Source of the DNA: Centroberyx gerrardi
Lineage: Eukaryota; Chordata; Actinopteri; Beryciformes; Berycidae
DNA length: 64,000 bases
Reading direction: 5' to 3'
NCBI RefSeq assembly: GCF_048128805.1
Contig: NC_135997.1
Span: 27,690,315-27,754,314, forward strand
Numbering within the stretch: the first letter of the stretch is position 1; the number at the start of each line of letters is the position of its first letter. This document shows positions 12,225 through 26,100 of the stretch, piece by piece. The notes below the pieces were generated by a model. That model worked only from the letters and a program-made list of their open reading frames with translations, ran no database searches and was not told the DNA's origin. The position numbers and the translations under genes were made by a program.

Positions 12225-13615
12225 TGTTGCTACGCACTGCAAGCTAAAGCTGCATTCATGCAATATGGGAAAATGCCCTCGCAACAACTTGACAGTTAAA
12301 AGCAACGACTGGAAGTGTTCACGGGATCGAACCGTTCAAATCTGGTTCGAACTCCGTCAAGACGACATGTGTTAAGTCTTTTATAGACTTTGGTGGCTCA
12401 TTATCCGTTTTTTCCCACACTTAACACACATGCACGTAGTCTGTGATGTTCTTGAGTTTAGGCTTTACAACAAACCAACCATTGCAATATCAATCATAAA
12501 CAAAAAAACTAGAAAGTAATTGTGTCCTGCCACGAGATTTGAACAGTTGTAGTTACAAAATCTGTACATGATGAAGATTACTCATTTTTATATTTTTTTT
12601 CCCCCTTGCATATATCGTTTCGTACACCTGACTGATTCAGTTGTCGGTGGCGTCAGGTCAGAATTCAGGATCTCGGAGAAATCAGGGTCAATCGCCAAAA
12701 CCCGAGTTTTCAAGTAGTATGGCCTGAGAGCTTAGGCGAACGGTAATTTAAAGAAGGAAATTCATATATACTATCTTTCCCATGGGGCTTGAACGCAGCA
12801 CAACAACCAACAGCACTTCCTGGTCCTCATTTTAGCCACGCCCACCCCACTCCACCCCAAATAGCTGTCAGGCCGCCTGCCTTCAGATTGATCTCTTACT
12901 TACTGTATGGCTCTCCAACACTTAAAACGTCCCAGAGTTATTAAGTCAATCCATATTTGTCAAAATTTGAAATGTATTTTAACAATGTCTCCTTTCCCAT
13001 CAAACTGTTACATTTGATTTACATGTGTCCTGTTTGTATTGTACTTCTTCTGCATAAGAATACATAATATTTTGTTACCAAAAAACATAGTCAGATTGTG
13101 GGAACTACAGTAGGTATGGTTTAGTTACTCTTCATAGTCTTTTCTCATTTTAAGTGACAAGGAACAGTATCCAGTGGCATGAGAGGCGGGCCAATCATGT
13201 TGAAAAGACGAAAACAAAGAGGAAAATGACTCACACTGTGTGTACGTCAGATGTGATTTGCTGCAGGATGTGGTCATAATAGTTCAATGGGTAGAGCATG
13301 GCAACAACACTGCCAGCGTTAAGGATTTGATTCCTCCTGCAGCCAACCATGCTGAAAATGCATGCACTTGGGGAACTGCAAGCTGCTGGCTAAAAGCATC
13401 CAGTCAATGCCACGTAGGAACTGAACAGTTTAAATACTCAGAAAAAATGAATCTTCACTACCTGACAATTTGTAGAACGAGCATTATGCACCAGTGAGCC
13501 AGGACGAATTCCTGGTAGCCTACATGCAATTATACAAAATACTTCTGCAAATGGCCTACAGTAAAAGCACTAATCTAATTTAGTGTGCAAGTGCAAGAAC
13601 AAAAGGCTTGATTTA
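12225..13615. other. tm2d3 upstream / tars3 downstream spacer
   Basis: It contains the presumed tm2d3 promoter just right of 12,224 and a tRNA-headed SINE at about 13,270-13,410. No coding sequence was recognised. tars3 transcription is expected to end near 13,620. Confidence 0.55.
13270..13410 (+). repeat. tRNA-derived SINE copy
   Basis: The AATGGGTAGAGCATGGCAAC head (box A) and GGATTTGATTCCTCC (box B) are followed by a GCTAAAAGCATCCAG tail. Related pieces occur at 34,990-35,070, 36,370-36,520 and (reverse) 22,330-22,445. The B box is degenerate, and the element lacks a plausible full cloverleaf. Confidence 0.65.
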
Positions 13616-13621
13616 GGCAGA

Positions 13622-13632
13622 TTTATTTTATT
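13622..13632 (-). promoter_or_regulatory. Candidate poly(A) signals for tars3
   Basis: Two overlapping TTTATT on the plus strand (AATAAA on the minus strand) lie about 490 nt beyond the tars3 stop codon, the expected position for the 3' end. Confidence 0.5.
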
Positions 13633-14121
13633 TCTGGATTATGCCATTCACCATGGAGACAGACCTTTGTGAAATTAAGTCAGTGCCACATTCACACACT
13701 TTCATTAGTAACAATGATTACAACCGTTTCCTCAATAAATTATCCTTCTCAAATCACCATCCTTCAGATAAAGACTTAAATCACTTTAACTTGATTTGAT
13801 ACCAACACCACATTCAAAATCAGTGCTTCTAAATCTCCAAAAGTATCACAGTAGTCCACCAGCTGATCCTGTGGGCGAGTCATTTCTGTATCGGCTTCAA
13901 CTTGGTTTGCCGCCCCGCCCGTTCCATTTACATACAGAGTGTCAATTCATCAGTTTCTCCTTTCTTGTTCTGTTTCACATACTACACTTCCCCAGTACCG
14001 CTTCTGTGTGTGCAATCATTTATCCCTCTACTGCTCCTCTGACTGTGTTTCTAAGAGAAGACTGAGCCTGAGGTATTTAAATACGAGCGTCTGAAAGAGT
14101 CTGATTAGCTCTTTGTCGGGG

Positions 14122-17100
14122 TTAGAACTCCTCCTCTGCGTTTCGACAGCGGGCCTGTTTGAGCAGGGTCAGGCGGGCCAGCACCTCGGCCACGGACAGC
14201 TCTCCGTGGACCTTGTTGTCCCTCGTGCGCACATTGACGCCGTTAGTCATCTTCTCCTTCTCGCCGACCACTGCCAAGACACGAGGAGACACAACAGTTT
14301 GACACGGGCCAAGTCGCACTTCACACAGCTACCCTAACACATTCACGGTTTTGTCTGCTATCCGTCAAACGTTCAGCCACTGAATTCAGCAGCTGAGGGC
14401 GGGTAGCCAGCTTGGAGGTCCATTCGCTTTAATTCGACCAATTCAGGAAGTTTATTTTGTTTGAAATTGCAATATTGGGCCTAGAGATAATCAAGTGCAA
14501 GTCCCCTGCCTCTGGAACCACATATGCCCCCTGTGTCTCCCCTAATCAGTCTCCCTTGCTTGTTTCCCCCACTGTCTAAATAAAAATAAAATACTTAAGA
14601 TGAGTGGACTGCCCAATCAGTGTGCTTCAGGAAAAACACTTAAAAATCCCATCTCAAATGAAATAATTGACCATGAATGCTTGAAAAGCAGTTTCGCCTC
14701 ACATTTTGAATTTTGAATTGATTGAAGCGACAGCGAATTGCAGCCAAGCCTGGTAGGTAGTTGCTAACAAAAACAGGAGGAAAATGCCCTTCAATCAATG
14801 GATGGTCAGTGTTTACATAGTGCGGTCATTTTCCTTACCCAGGATGAAATTATACTGTGCCAACTGAGCGTTGCGGATTTTCTTGTTTAGGAGGCAGCCA
14901 GAGTCCAAGTCAGCGTCTGCCATGAAGCCGGCCTCCACAAACTGCTTACAAACCTGACAGCAATACCATTCATTAATATACAGTATGGAAGAGCAGGTAG
15001 AGGGTAAAACAAAACTACCTAGTAAAATTCAAAAGGAAAAAATACTTGTAAACCAAGGTCACCTCAGTCTCGAATTACATGTTAACTCGGAATGAATCAG
15101 AGTCGCTGTATTCATCAAGTACTGGAAATGGACATGAATTTATATTTGGGAGACTGGTGCAGAGACATAGACAACTTACAAGACAGTCCACAGACAAACG
15201 ATAGACAGCATATAGAGACTATATATAGAGATAGAGACCATATATATATAGGGCTCTACAAATGTACATGCCACCTTTAATCACTATGTGCATTCAAATG
15301 ACTATAAATAAATGTAGTCAAGGGTGGGGAAGTGGAAGGATTACCCTCTTGGCGTATTCCTCGCAGGACGGGTTGACGGGCACAAACATCACCTGACGTG
15401 GAGAGAGCCACAGAGGCCTGGAGGACGGACAGAATGGTAATAATGCAACAATCTTCACAAGTGGTTTACTGATGGAAAGATGACTAACATGATCACCTCT
15501 TCCTCCCTGGCAAAACCAAGTTACTGGCTACATTCTGTATGGTGGCTGGGGGTCAAATCATACTATTAAAAGGAGGGGAGTTTGATTTATAATGATAATG
15601 CCTAAGATAATGAGAGAAATTAGATTTGTATCACTTAAAAGGGAGAAAAATGAATGAATGAATTCAAACCTGCTGATTTTGGTATCATGGTCAACTTTTA
15701 ATAAACCACAACGCCGGACTTAATTGGTGGTATGAGGCCCACAAATGCAAGAGCTGCCAGAAAGCGGCTTACCATTTCCCTGCGTAGTTCTCTGTGAGAA
15801 TGGCGATCATTCTCTCCACCGAACCCAAGATGGCGCGATGGATGATTACTGGTCGTGCTTTGTCATCCCCATCCTTCCTGCAGGACACAGGGTCAGCAAA
15901 ACATTTAAAAAAAAATCTTACTGTGGAATGTGGCAATGTGTGAATCAGTCAGTTTGCCAGAGTTATGCAGTTATTATTGCCCCTTTAGATTTTTTATTGT
16001 ATTATTTCACGTTTATTTTGACTGTGTTGTTTCTTAATATGCTGCTGACAACACCGAAATTGCGTCTGTTGGTATCCGTCTGTCTGCATCTACTTATGTA
16101 CTGTATGTATTTGACTGCCATCCATCCATCCATCTAAATGTCTGTTATTCACTGTACATGTGGCCACTGAGTACACTGAGCACTTCATTTTCTCCACTTT
16201 CCATGTGCATTACTGGGCTGACCGAACTGATGCATTAACTGTGAATATTATAAACTTATGAATGTGTTGTGCGTTGCCGACTGTTGTGTATGATGTGCCC
16301 TATGTTTTCTATGCTAGCGTTGCAAAGTGAAGCTCCTTCGGGATGCTAAATAGCATCATATCATACATCACATCAATCCCTCATCTACTCAATGAGTTCA
16401 AGTTTGCGTTCATCTCTTCACTTCACCTGTAAAGAACGTGACTCCGTGGAGTGCAGTGTGCAAGCTGAGAGGTCTTATTCAAGGAGGGGGGGATTAATAT
16501 GTAATCCTTGGTTCAATAAGGTACACAGGCTCAGCAGTGTGTCAATGTTTTGATTCGGTGACTCACCCCACAAAGGTCAGGTTGAAGCGGATAGGCAGCT
16601 GGAAATCCAGCTGAATGGTTGCACATTGATGGTAGCGTCCAATTGCATCTTTGATCTTAATGTCAATCTGAAACGGCACAGAAAAAGCAGAGTTTTCTCC
16701 AGACCTCGCTAAATTAAATGGATCTTGCACTTGGCAGTAAATCTCAGAATCATACGGACCTTGGGGCCATAAAAAGCGCCGTCTCCTGGGTTGAGTTTCC
16801 ATGGCTCCCCAAACTCATTCAGGCTGTTCTCCAGTTGCTGTCACACAGGAGGCAAACGTTAACATATAATTTAAATGTAAACGGCCAAATGTAATTACTG
16901 TGAAGTAGACCAATAATCAAAAGCGGTATTTTCCAGAGGCTTGAATTAAGATTGGAAAACATAATCAAGTACAGGACATGGGGATGTAAACCAATATGGA
17001 ATGTCATTTCAATATGGAATGATTTCTACATTTACATTTTAAGTGTTTAGGTGACGCTCTTACCCAGAGCGACAATGGGCGAATAATGAAATCATGTCAA

Positions 17101-20100
17101 CAAAAGAACAATGTCTTTTATTGACAGTGCGCCACCAAGAGAAAACGAAGGCACTTGACAGTGACTCACCGCAGCGTTACTACTCAGGGCAGGGAGCCAA
17201 CTCTTTCATCTACAGTAGCAAGTCAATGTCAACAGGGGCGTCACTAAACCCATTCACTAAACCCTAAAGGTGTGGCAAAGTCCCTGCATTTAATATCATT
17301 TGCCACCAAAACAATGTGACCTACAAAGTCAGACCTACAGCTGAATATTTACCAGCATCCGGACTATGACTAATGCAAGTTACCTTCTCAGCCTGGTTCC
17401 ACACAGCGATGTCGCCCAGGTACTTCTCTGGACGAGTCGAGAGGTGAAGCTGGAAGGAGAAGCCGAACACATCGTAGACGCAGCGGAGGAAGTCCAGGCA
17501 GCCCTTCATTTCCGACTCGATCTGGAGAAGACCAGACCATTCAGAATTCAGAAACATATCTCAAACATTATCCACGCATTATCCATAACAGCAGCCTGAA
17601 ACAAAGTGTTTTGAGAGCAAGGAGATGGGGAGAAATTAACCAGACAGGGAATATCTAAGGATTAAGAGAAGAGATAGGTGACAAATAGCTGCTGTAATCT
17701 ATACATAAAAAAAAAATTAAAAAAACCTGGATTTTATAGTGTAAAAGATACTCAAAAATCGATGAGACCGGGTTAGAAAAGGCATGGAGAGGATAAGGCA
17801 TAGCTAGGTTACAGTGAGGGGAAGTAAAACACAGTTCATACACCATTTATTTTCATTTCAACATTCCACCCATTCTCCAGACCTCAAATTTGATATATTA
17901 CAGAATAACTGAAGGCTAGAAATTTGACTTAGAGTGCCTTCCCCCCACCCCAAGCTTTCTCATGATTTGCCGTGGCTTTTCCACACATTCAAAAGACCCG
18001 GAAATTGTCAAAATCATTTTCTTTCATTTCCACACCTGCACAGCAACCCTGGAAAATGTGGAAAATGACTCATGCAGTCACCTGTTCCATTGTGCAGAAA
18101 ATGTGAGCGTCGTCCTGCTGGAAGCGTCGCACTCGGGTCAGGCCGGTTAGTGTTCCCGACAGCTCGTTCCTGTGCAGGACCCCGAAGTCTGCCAGCCTCA
18201 GAGGGAGCTCCCTCCACGACCTGGGCCTGTGGCTGAACATCAGGCTGAAGGACAACCAGAGAGAGGTCAATCATCCCACCGGAACATACATAACATTGGT
18301 CATTAGGTGGACCCTGTCTCAGTTTCATGACAAAAAATATTTTTGCCATTAGAAAAAAGCGACACTTAAACGATTTATAGCACAAAATTAAATGTTGGTA
18401 CTCTTCAAAGGATAGCAGGCAAATTAAGTCTTGACTGACATCATGAGCCATGGATCCTCTTTTTTAGATATCAAATAATGAATTTCAGGTAATGATATAT
18501 TTGATATACAGCGTTTTGGAAGTAAACTTCAAATGCTGCCTGATGTTCAGTGATCAATATATCAGATGTAGAGATGATAACTTCACTATAATTTCACTTT
18601 TATGTAAGCAAACATTTCAAGACAATAGTTAACATTACATAGATGTTAATTTGGTAATAACATTGCATAATACGTTTTAATGTAATGCTATTAACCATTC
18701 AGTAAAGCCAACGCCCCCCCACAATCTTGCCCATCTGTCTCCACTGTACACTAGCTCATAAAGTTGTAATGCCATAGAAATAATTACCAATGAATGAACA
18801 ACTAATTCAGTTATAATTTCTTGCTGATAACTGTTCTGTAAGTGTCACATTTTTCAAGAAAAGGATCTCTCTAATTTGTTTTTATTAGTATCTGTTATTT
18901 GTTGTTCTGTAAAGCACTTTGTAAAGCATTAAAAACATGTTTTTGTTAAGGGTGCATTTAAATACATTTGTCTTGAAGTCTTCAATTGGTGTGATCAACT
19001 GTATTCCCTCTTAATGAAGAGTGAGTGAGAATGCATTTACCAGTGTCCGGGGCAGTTCATGGGCTTGAGTGCAAAGATGTCGTCTTCCACGGGGAAGGAG
19101 AACATGTTCTCGCTGTAGTGCTGCCAGTGGCCTGACGTCTCCCAGAGTTTGCTGTTATAGATGTTGGGGGAGGCTACTTCCTGGAAGCCTCTTCTCCAGT
19201 ACTCCTCCTACACAACAAGAGGAAAGACTAAATAAATAAACAAGCTAAACTTGCCTGCTGGACTGCGCTGAAGTTATACTGAACTGAGCTGAATCATGCC
19301 TTCTGGCAGTGAATCTCTAGCCCGAACTGGAAATCCAACCCTCTGCGGTTTTTTTTGCCTGCCGTCTTTGCAGCATTTCCTACAAATGGAGATGCGGGGC
19401 AGCGGTAGCCTAGATGATACCGGGCTTGTGTCCCCAGACCAGTTGGGTAAATTTGGGTGGGAAAAAGAGAATGAGAAACGCTCTCATTCTGGAGGTGCCC
19501 TTAAGCAAAGCATTTTAACCCCCACTGCTCCAGTGGAGCTGCTCAGCTCCCACGTGTGAATGTGAAACAGGAAGGTGCTGAAAAAGATCATGCATGCTCA
19601 CTCAGCTTTCCCTGGATAAATAAAGGTAAGTAGATGAAGAGAGCTACGCCTCTAAATGTCAATGCAGTCGACTGCCAGCCTCCTTCACCTGTAAATCTGA
19701 GAGGGGTTCAGTGCATAGTGAGTTATATAAAGTTATAGAGCGAAATGCATAGTGAACTGTTCGTAGTAAGATTAGCTGGTTGGGTTTATTTTTTTACATA
19801 GTGGTAAAACACCAAAGTGAAGTGATAATGATGATCTTGCACCGTCCTCTTGGCCCGGTACCGTGTGAGTCAGCATGTTCTGTGAAACTCTTCGAGCTGT
19901 CAAGGCATCTCTGCGACTAGGTCACAGAGACAAGTTCCTGTACAGTCACTCAACTTGTTGATTCAAGTTACTTTGATATCTGAAGTTGGTTCAAGACTCA
20001 ACTTTGGTCCACTCTTCACTGAAACCGTCTGCAAGTTCTGCCCGCTTTAGCCACTCCATGACTTGAGCCGCAATCACAGAATGTGAAAATCAGAGTGCCT

Positions 20101-23100
20101 CTCAAACATTAGCTGTTACGAGGCCAAGTGCTGTGCTGGACCCAAAATTAGAGCTGTATACTGGGTGGCCGATGAATCGGTGGCAACATTTGCATGTAAT
20201 TCAGCTATTGGTCATAAATCAGGTTAAGGTCTTATTTGGGTTGAGCTGTAAACATGAACCTTTGATACCCTGTGATTGGGTCCCTTGTTGCCCTGAATAA
20301 ACCAATTAGCAGAATATTCCTGTCTACGTAGTTTGTCCTGTCAACAAATTCTGAAAAGGCTTGTCCTCCAGCTACACGCTTTAACTTACCAATACTAGGT
20401 TACTTCTAATACGGGAGAAAGAAATGATGATCCCATTACAATATTAAGTGCTGCTCGCTCAAAATGCACCGATAACACTGCACAAGTCTGAATTTGTTTG
20501 ACAGAGAAACCCAAAAGTGAAACAAGAAAGATGCTTCCATGCCACAGTAACTTGTCTAATATTGAAGTAAGCCAGGCATCTTCACCGGGTTTCTCATAAT
20601 TGGAGTGTGAGCTTACCTGGGTTATTCTAACAGAGTTATGATGTTGACGTGCATTGACCCAAAACAGCCAATTAGCGAGCAAGATCTCATCACTTTAACC
20701 AAGTGATGCTGCTCAAAGTACATGAGAGAATGTTATTGTTTGACGTTGTTGAATAATGTGTGTTGAAGATCTGGGGCCGTATTCACAAAGCTTCCTAGTA
20801 CTAAGAGTTGGTCCAATTCTAAGACAATTCTTAATTATGACATTTTCTAAGAATTTCCCATTAAAAGTAAGATTAAATCCTAGTAAAGATAAAAGCTATT
20901 CAAGAAGCATCTTAGCCCTTAAAAGAGCTGCTAAGGTGAAAAACTGTTAAGAGTAGAGAGGACTTTTACAAGGCTTATGAGTTTCAACACTCCCAACACT
21001 GGTTTTCAATTGACTGTTGGTCGAACGTTTTAGAACATAATTTCACCAAATAGTATTTTTATTGATAGAAGACTACACTCAACTTTCTGTTTCTCAGGGA
21101 ATGATCACTATAGGCCTGGTTATTTCAGTCTGTCAATAGTCTGATGTCATCTCTATAACTCTCCCAATGTTATAGCCTACTGCTTTGTTGACATTCTCCC
21201 TTGCCCTCCTGTAGACTGTGTGGCGTTTTCCCTTTTGTGTTGTTTCCTGTAGTACTGTCTAGTTGTAGTTGTAGATATAACGGTAGATATAATGTGTTTG
21301 ATACTAAGAGTCACTTGTTCTGTGTTTGTTTGCTCACAATATCAATCACTAAACCGGAAAAGATCTGTGCTGCCCTTTTATAAATAAATATTCTGTAGTA
21401 GTAATAATAATAATAATCATAACAATAATAGTTATAACTATAATAACAACTTAACCTCTTGCGTTTGGCCAACCCTTTATAGAAATTGGTTTGCTGGACG
21501 AATAATTGTCTATTTGGCATATGTCTAATAACTCTTATAATTTCCCTTATAAAATAATATAATCTTTGGGCTCTGATTCCTACACCAAAGATAGAAATGC
21601 AAAATGACAACCGACCAATTACTGCTTTGTTGTCTTAAAAGCGGGATCTGTTGTTGAATCTGTTCACAAACTTGAATGCTGAAGTTTTCAGGCTATTTTC
21701 GTGGCCTCATTCAAACACTACAAACTCGTCCAGCTGCACCCGATCTTGGTGAGTAGTTTATATTATGGTTTTCATGGGCGTCAAGTGCCAAATAACTCCC
21801 ATGTTAAAACTAAGTGGGATATTGCTTTAAGAGCTCTCTGAGAGGATTCTCAGAATGTTTATGAATGCGGCCCCTGGAGATCTGAGTGTGCACCATGTCA
21901 AATCTGATTTAAACTCAAAGCCAGGGGCAGCTGAGTTCTAAATATTCATTCCACAGGAACACTTGGACTAAGTGTCAACGTCAAAAACATGTTATGCTTA
22001 AGATGGCTGATACATCGACAAGCTCCTTAAGACTACACTCTGCTAATCTTTTCAGACATTTTTATGTTTCTTTAGCACAGAAATGTACTGAATCATATTC
22101 CGAGTCCATGCAATGAGGTCATGTCTATGCTGATTGACAAACCCTTTGAACAGCTCAGGCCATAATTCAACCTAGCCACGTACAGCACTGCAGAGTTCAT
22201 CAGCCTCTCCACAGGTACATAGCTGCTGTGGGCGGCTAAGAGTCAAAACCTATTAAACTGCACTGTTCAAATTCTTTATAATTCTTTATAAGCTCCTATT
22301 AAGTTGGATCTGAATATGGGTGTGTGTAACAGCATTTTCTTACATATGCCATTTGGTGAATGCTTTTATCCAGAGCTCCTTCCAGTACAAAACCCCTGAC
22401 CCTGGCAGTGTTAGCACCTCGCTCGACCTATTGAGCTGCACGGGACTGCAAATCAGCTGCCCTGTGAGATAATTATAAAGAGTGAACTGAATTATTCAGG
22501 TCACTGCAACACTTGGAGCTAAACTATGTGTTACTTGGTGACTGCATGCTTCGCAAAACAAAACATTCATCGTGGGCTACATGTCAATGAGCTGGCAATC
22601 AGCACAAGTACAATAGAAATGTTAAGCGTGACCTGAGTCATGACTTAAATTCGGCGAGGGCGTTACAAATAGGCGTTTGGCATCGGGCCTCGACTCTTAC
22701 CCTGATGAACTCAGTGAGGGTGTTGTAGACGTAGGCTCCACGAGGCAGGAAGAAGCAGCTGCCGGGGCTCAGATCATGGAAGAAGAACAGCTCCTGATCC
22801 TGTGGAGCAGAGCGGACCAGAGAGCAGAGAAAGACTTTTTAATGACTTCACATGTCCTTGTTAACTGCAGGTACAACCAGCAAGAAGTTCTTCCATAACC
22901 CAGCAGGGAGATAGCCAATCATCGCACACCATGCAATCTGTGAATGAGCGACAGCCAAAGAAGGTTCAATGGACTCCAAGTGGGGAAAAAAAGAAGCAGA
23001 TTGGATGCCCTGATAGCAAGATGGGGTTCGTACTGCTTCCTCCCAGCACTGTGGGTTTGATTTTGACACATGACCTCTATCATTTCTTACAACCCCCCCC

Positions 23101-26100
23101 TCTGTCAGTCTTTCTCCCCTCTTTCCTGTCACTCTTGACTGTGTGCGCCCTTAAAAAACTGAAATTCCTATAGTATCAGGGTGTCTGCAGGTTCTGTAAT
23201 CTAAGACTTCTACACCGAGTTCTATCACCAGTAGGAACTGTAACAACATTGGCACAAGTTGCCTCCTCCCACACAGGTCTCTGGCTCAGACCGCCACCCC
23301 TACACCTCTCACCCCTCCTGTCTACCTGAGCCACAATAGCCTGTAATTGACACAAACTATAGTTACATTCTCACAATAGACCATTAAACTGTAATTACAG
23401 CAGAAATCCAACAGAAATACAGAGTGAAGGAGCAATATATCCTGATGGAAATTACTGTAATAATAATAATACTGCCATTGACATTTTTTTTTGGCTTGAG
23501 AACACGGCTCGTTAGCCTTCATAGCTGAAATGTCTTGCAAATGTCTTGGGGATTGGGAGTCCTTTTGAAGTTCCAATGAGTGGGGAGTTTTGGTTCCAAA
23601 ACAGAGAATGCGGAAGGCAGAAATCTCAGTGCAGGGAGAGGTAATCGTTGAGTCATTGGTATTGATCAACAAGCCTATCAAAGCCCCACAGATATATTAT
23701 GGCCAGCAAGACTGGCACCTAGGAATCTGATAAAGACACTCCCGGAAACGTCACGACTGGTGTGGTGTGATCTTCGTCTGATAGATCAATAAAACACGAA
23801 GAAACTGAAGATACAGGCTGCTCACTGTGTGCCGCTGATACATCAACTGACTTGTGCTATTGTGCAATAAAAATCTTACTTAATGCACATTTAAGTCTTG
23901 ACTTCATCTTCAGATGTTGTGTTCTCTTGATGCACCGTTTTGTTTTTTCTAAGTAGAAAAAACATCTTTATGTACATCTTTATGTTTATCTACATATTTA
24001 TTCATCCATCTATCTACAAATGGAGTGGGTCATCCTGGGCTCATGCCACAGAGCACCATCTTTAAAAACAACATGGCCCTTTTGTCACCTCCCTCCCACT
24101 GGCTTGGTACAGCACAATGTTGACTCTCAGGTTTAATAAGGAGCTGTGTTGTAATCAGTGCTGAATGTGGTGCTGCCGTCTGCGTCTCCCGTGGTGGGAA
24201 ACCAGCTGGGGCGCTCAGATGACTCACAGATGTCACAGAATGTGGCAACAGAAAGAAACACAGTGCCCTCAACTGGTATAAAGCAGCAACACAGACACTT
24301 CAGCACAAAACAAGCACAGTTTTCATAGTCATAAGCTGTTCGTACATGCAACAAAAGTCAATATGTCGCCCACTCTGCACCCTCTTCATGCAACTTGCTG
24401 CAAAATGATCTACAGCTGAAGGAGCTGCTTTATGTTGGCGACTTGAAACGGATTAAGGATCTTGAGGCAGACTTTGTGACTCAATAAGGAGCTGTTAGTC
24501 AAGATTTAAACAGGTTTGGCCCAGCAGCCTTCTGTTTTGAATTGAATTCTACCTGAAGCACAGGAGAGAGAAAATTAGACTTTGCTCTCTTTCTAAGCAA
24601 CTTTGACTGTATTTTGCACATTGTTGTATATGGCCTGCATCTAAATTTCCTGCTTGCCTTGAGGCTGCCTTCTTGGCCTGGTCTTCCACCAAAAAGACAT
24701 TCTTAGCCTCGGTGGGTCTATCTGGTTAAATAAAGGTTTAAAAAAACAAAACATATATCTAAACACACTCTGGAGATGTCCATCATTTCTGTAGACGTGT
24801 ACCATTCAATTAGAACTGTTAAAGTGTTTAAATCACATTTTGTTTGTGAAAGACTTTTTGTTGCAAACCAAAAAGAACATTTTTCATTAACGGGTGTTAA
24901 GTTAATAAAACACTGATTGTATCTCCAGATGTCAGGTCAAGTTTATTTGTATAGCTCTTAATCACTGTTACAGTCTCAAAGGGCTTCATCACGACGCCCA
25001 CATTATGAAATAATAAATGAAAACGACACCCTCCAACTTATAACCCTCACATGAGAACAAGTAGAAACTCCCACCAAACCTCAAACCCTGTCAAGTATAA
25101 TTTTGCAAAGTGATGCATCAACAGTTTCAGTTTCCAGTTTAATACCCGAGCCAGCTTAGCGGGCTTGAACACACGGCTGGCTGCAGTGAGCAGCAGAGAC
25201 TCACCTTGCCGATCTTGCGATGGTCTCGGTTCTTGGCCTCCTCCTGGAAACGTTCCCACTCCTTCAGCATCTTGGAGTCTGGGAAGGAAATCCCGTAGAT
25301 CCTCTGCAGCGTCTCCATGTCGGAGCGCCCCTCCCAGTAGGTGGAAGAGTTCTGATGACAGAGGGGGAGAGAAGAGAGGAATGTTTTACTCAAAGTTACC
25401 TCAGTTACAATGTTACTCAGGTCGGAGTTCGACTACTTTTCTAGAAAGTTATTCAAATCAAAAATCGGGGTAGCTTGTTAAAACAGTATTTCATTAAATT
25501 TGAAGTTAATTTAAATTACACCAATCTGTAATTCAATTATGTTATAAATTTTATGCAAGGGTCCCATGGCTCAAATATACAGAGATGACTAGCCCCATTT
25601 ATTTGGGGCTAGTGGATTTCTGACATAGGCAACTGAAATGGCAAGTGAAAAAAGAAAACAAAAACAGCAACATTTGACCCTGAGAGCTATACTGTTATCT
25701 GTCAAGGACAGTGAGGCTATAGACAGAAGTCTGTCTTCTTCACGTACCTTGTAGATCTTCATGGCCTTGATCTTGCCAGTGTGTCTGACATGGGGACCTC
25801 TGCACAGGTCAATCAGGGGCCCACATCTGAACAAGTGAAGAAGTATGAATTACACAACAATTAGCTTTAAAACAGGAATGTGAATAAAGGCTATGAAAAA
25901 GCAAGAAAGAAAAGCAGGAGAATAGTAATTGTGCTATGTCAAAACAACATTTGCCTGGACAAAAAAAACACAAACACCCCTGCTAGAAAGTAAATGATCC
26001 AATTCATATTTCTTGTCATTAAACTTAAATTCCCAGTATAACCAACTTACCTATAGACTGTAGTAGTGGGGGTGGTGACTTTCTCATTCAGAATACGGCA

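Noticed and set aside
21311-21610. 99-codon minus-strand ORF inside the GGGGCCG element
   Set aside because: Tyr-rich tail is a translated ATA microsatellite; no transposase motif could be recognised.
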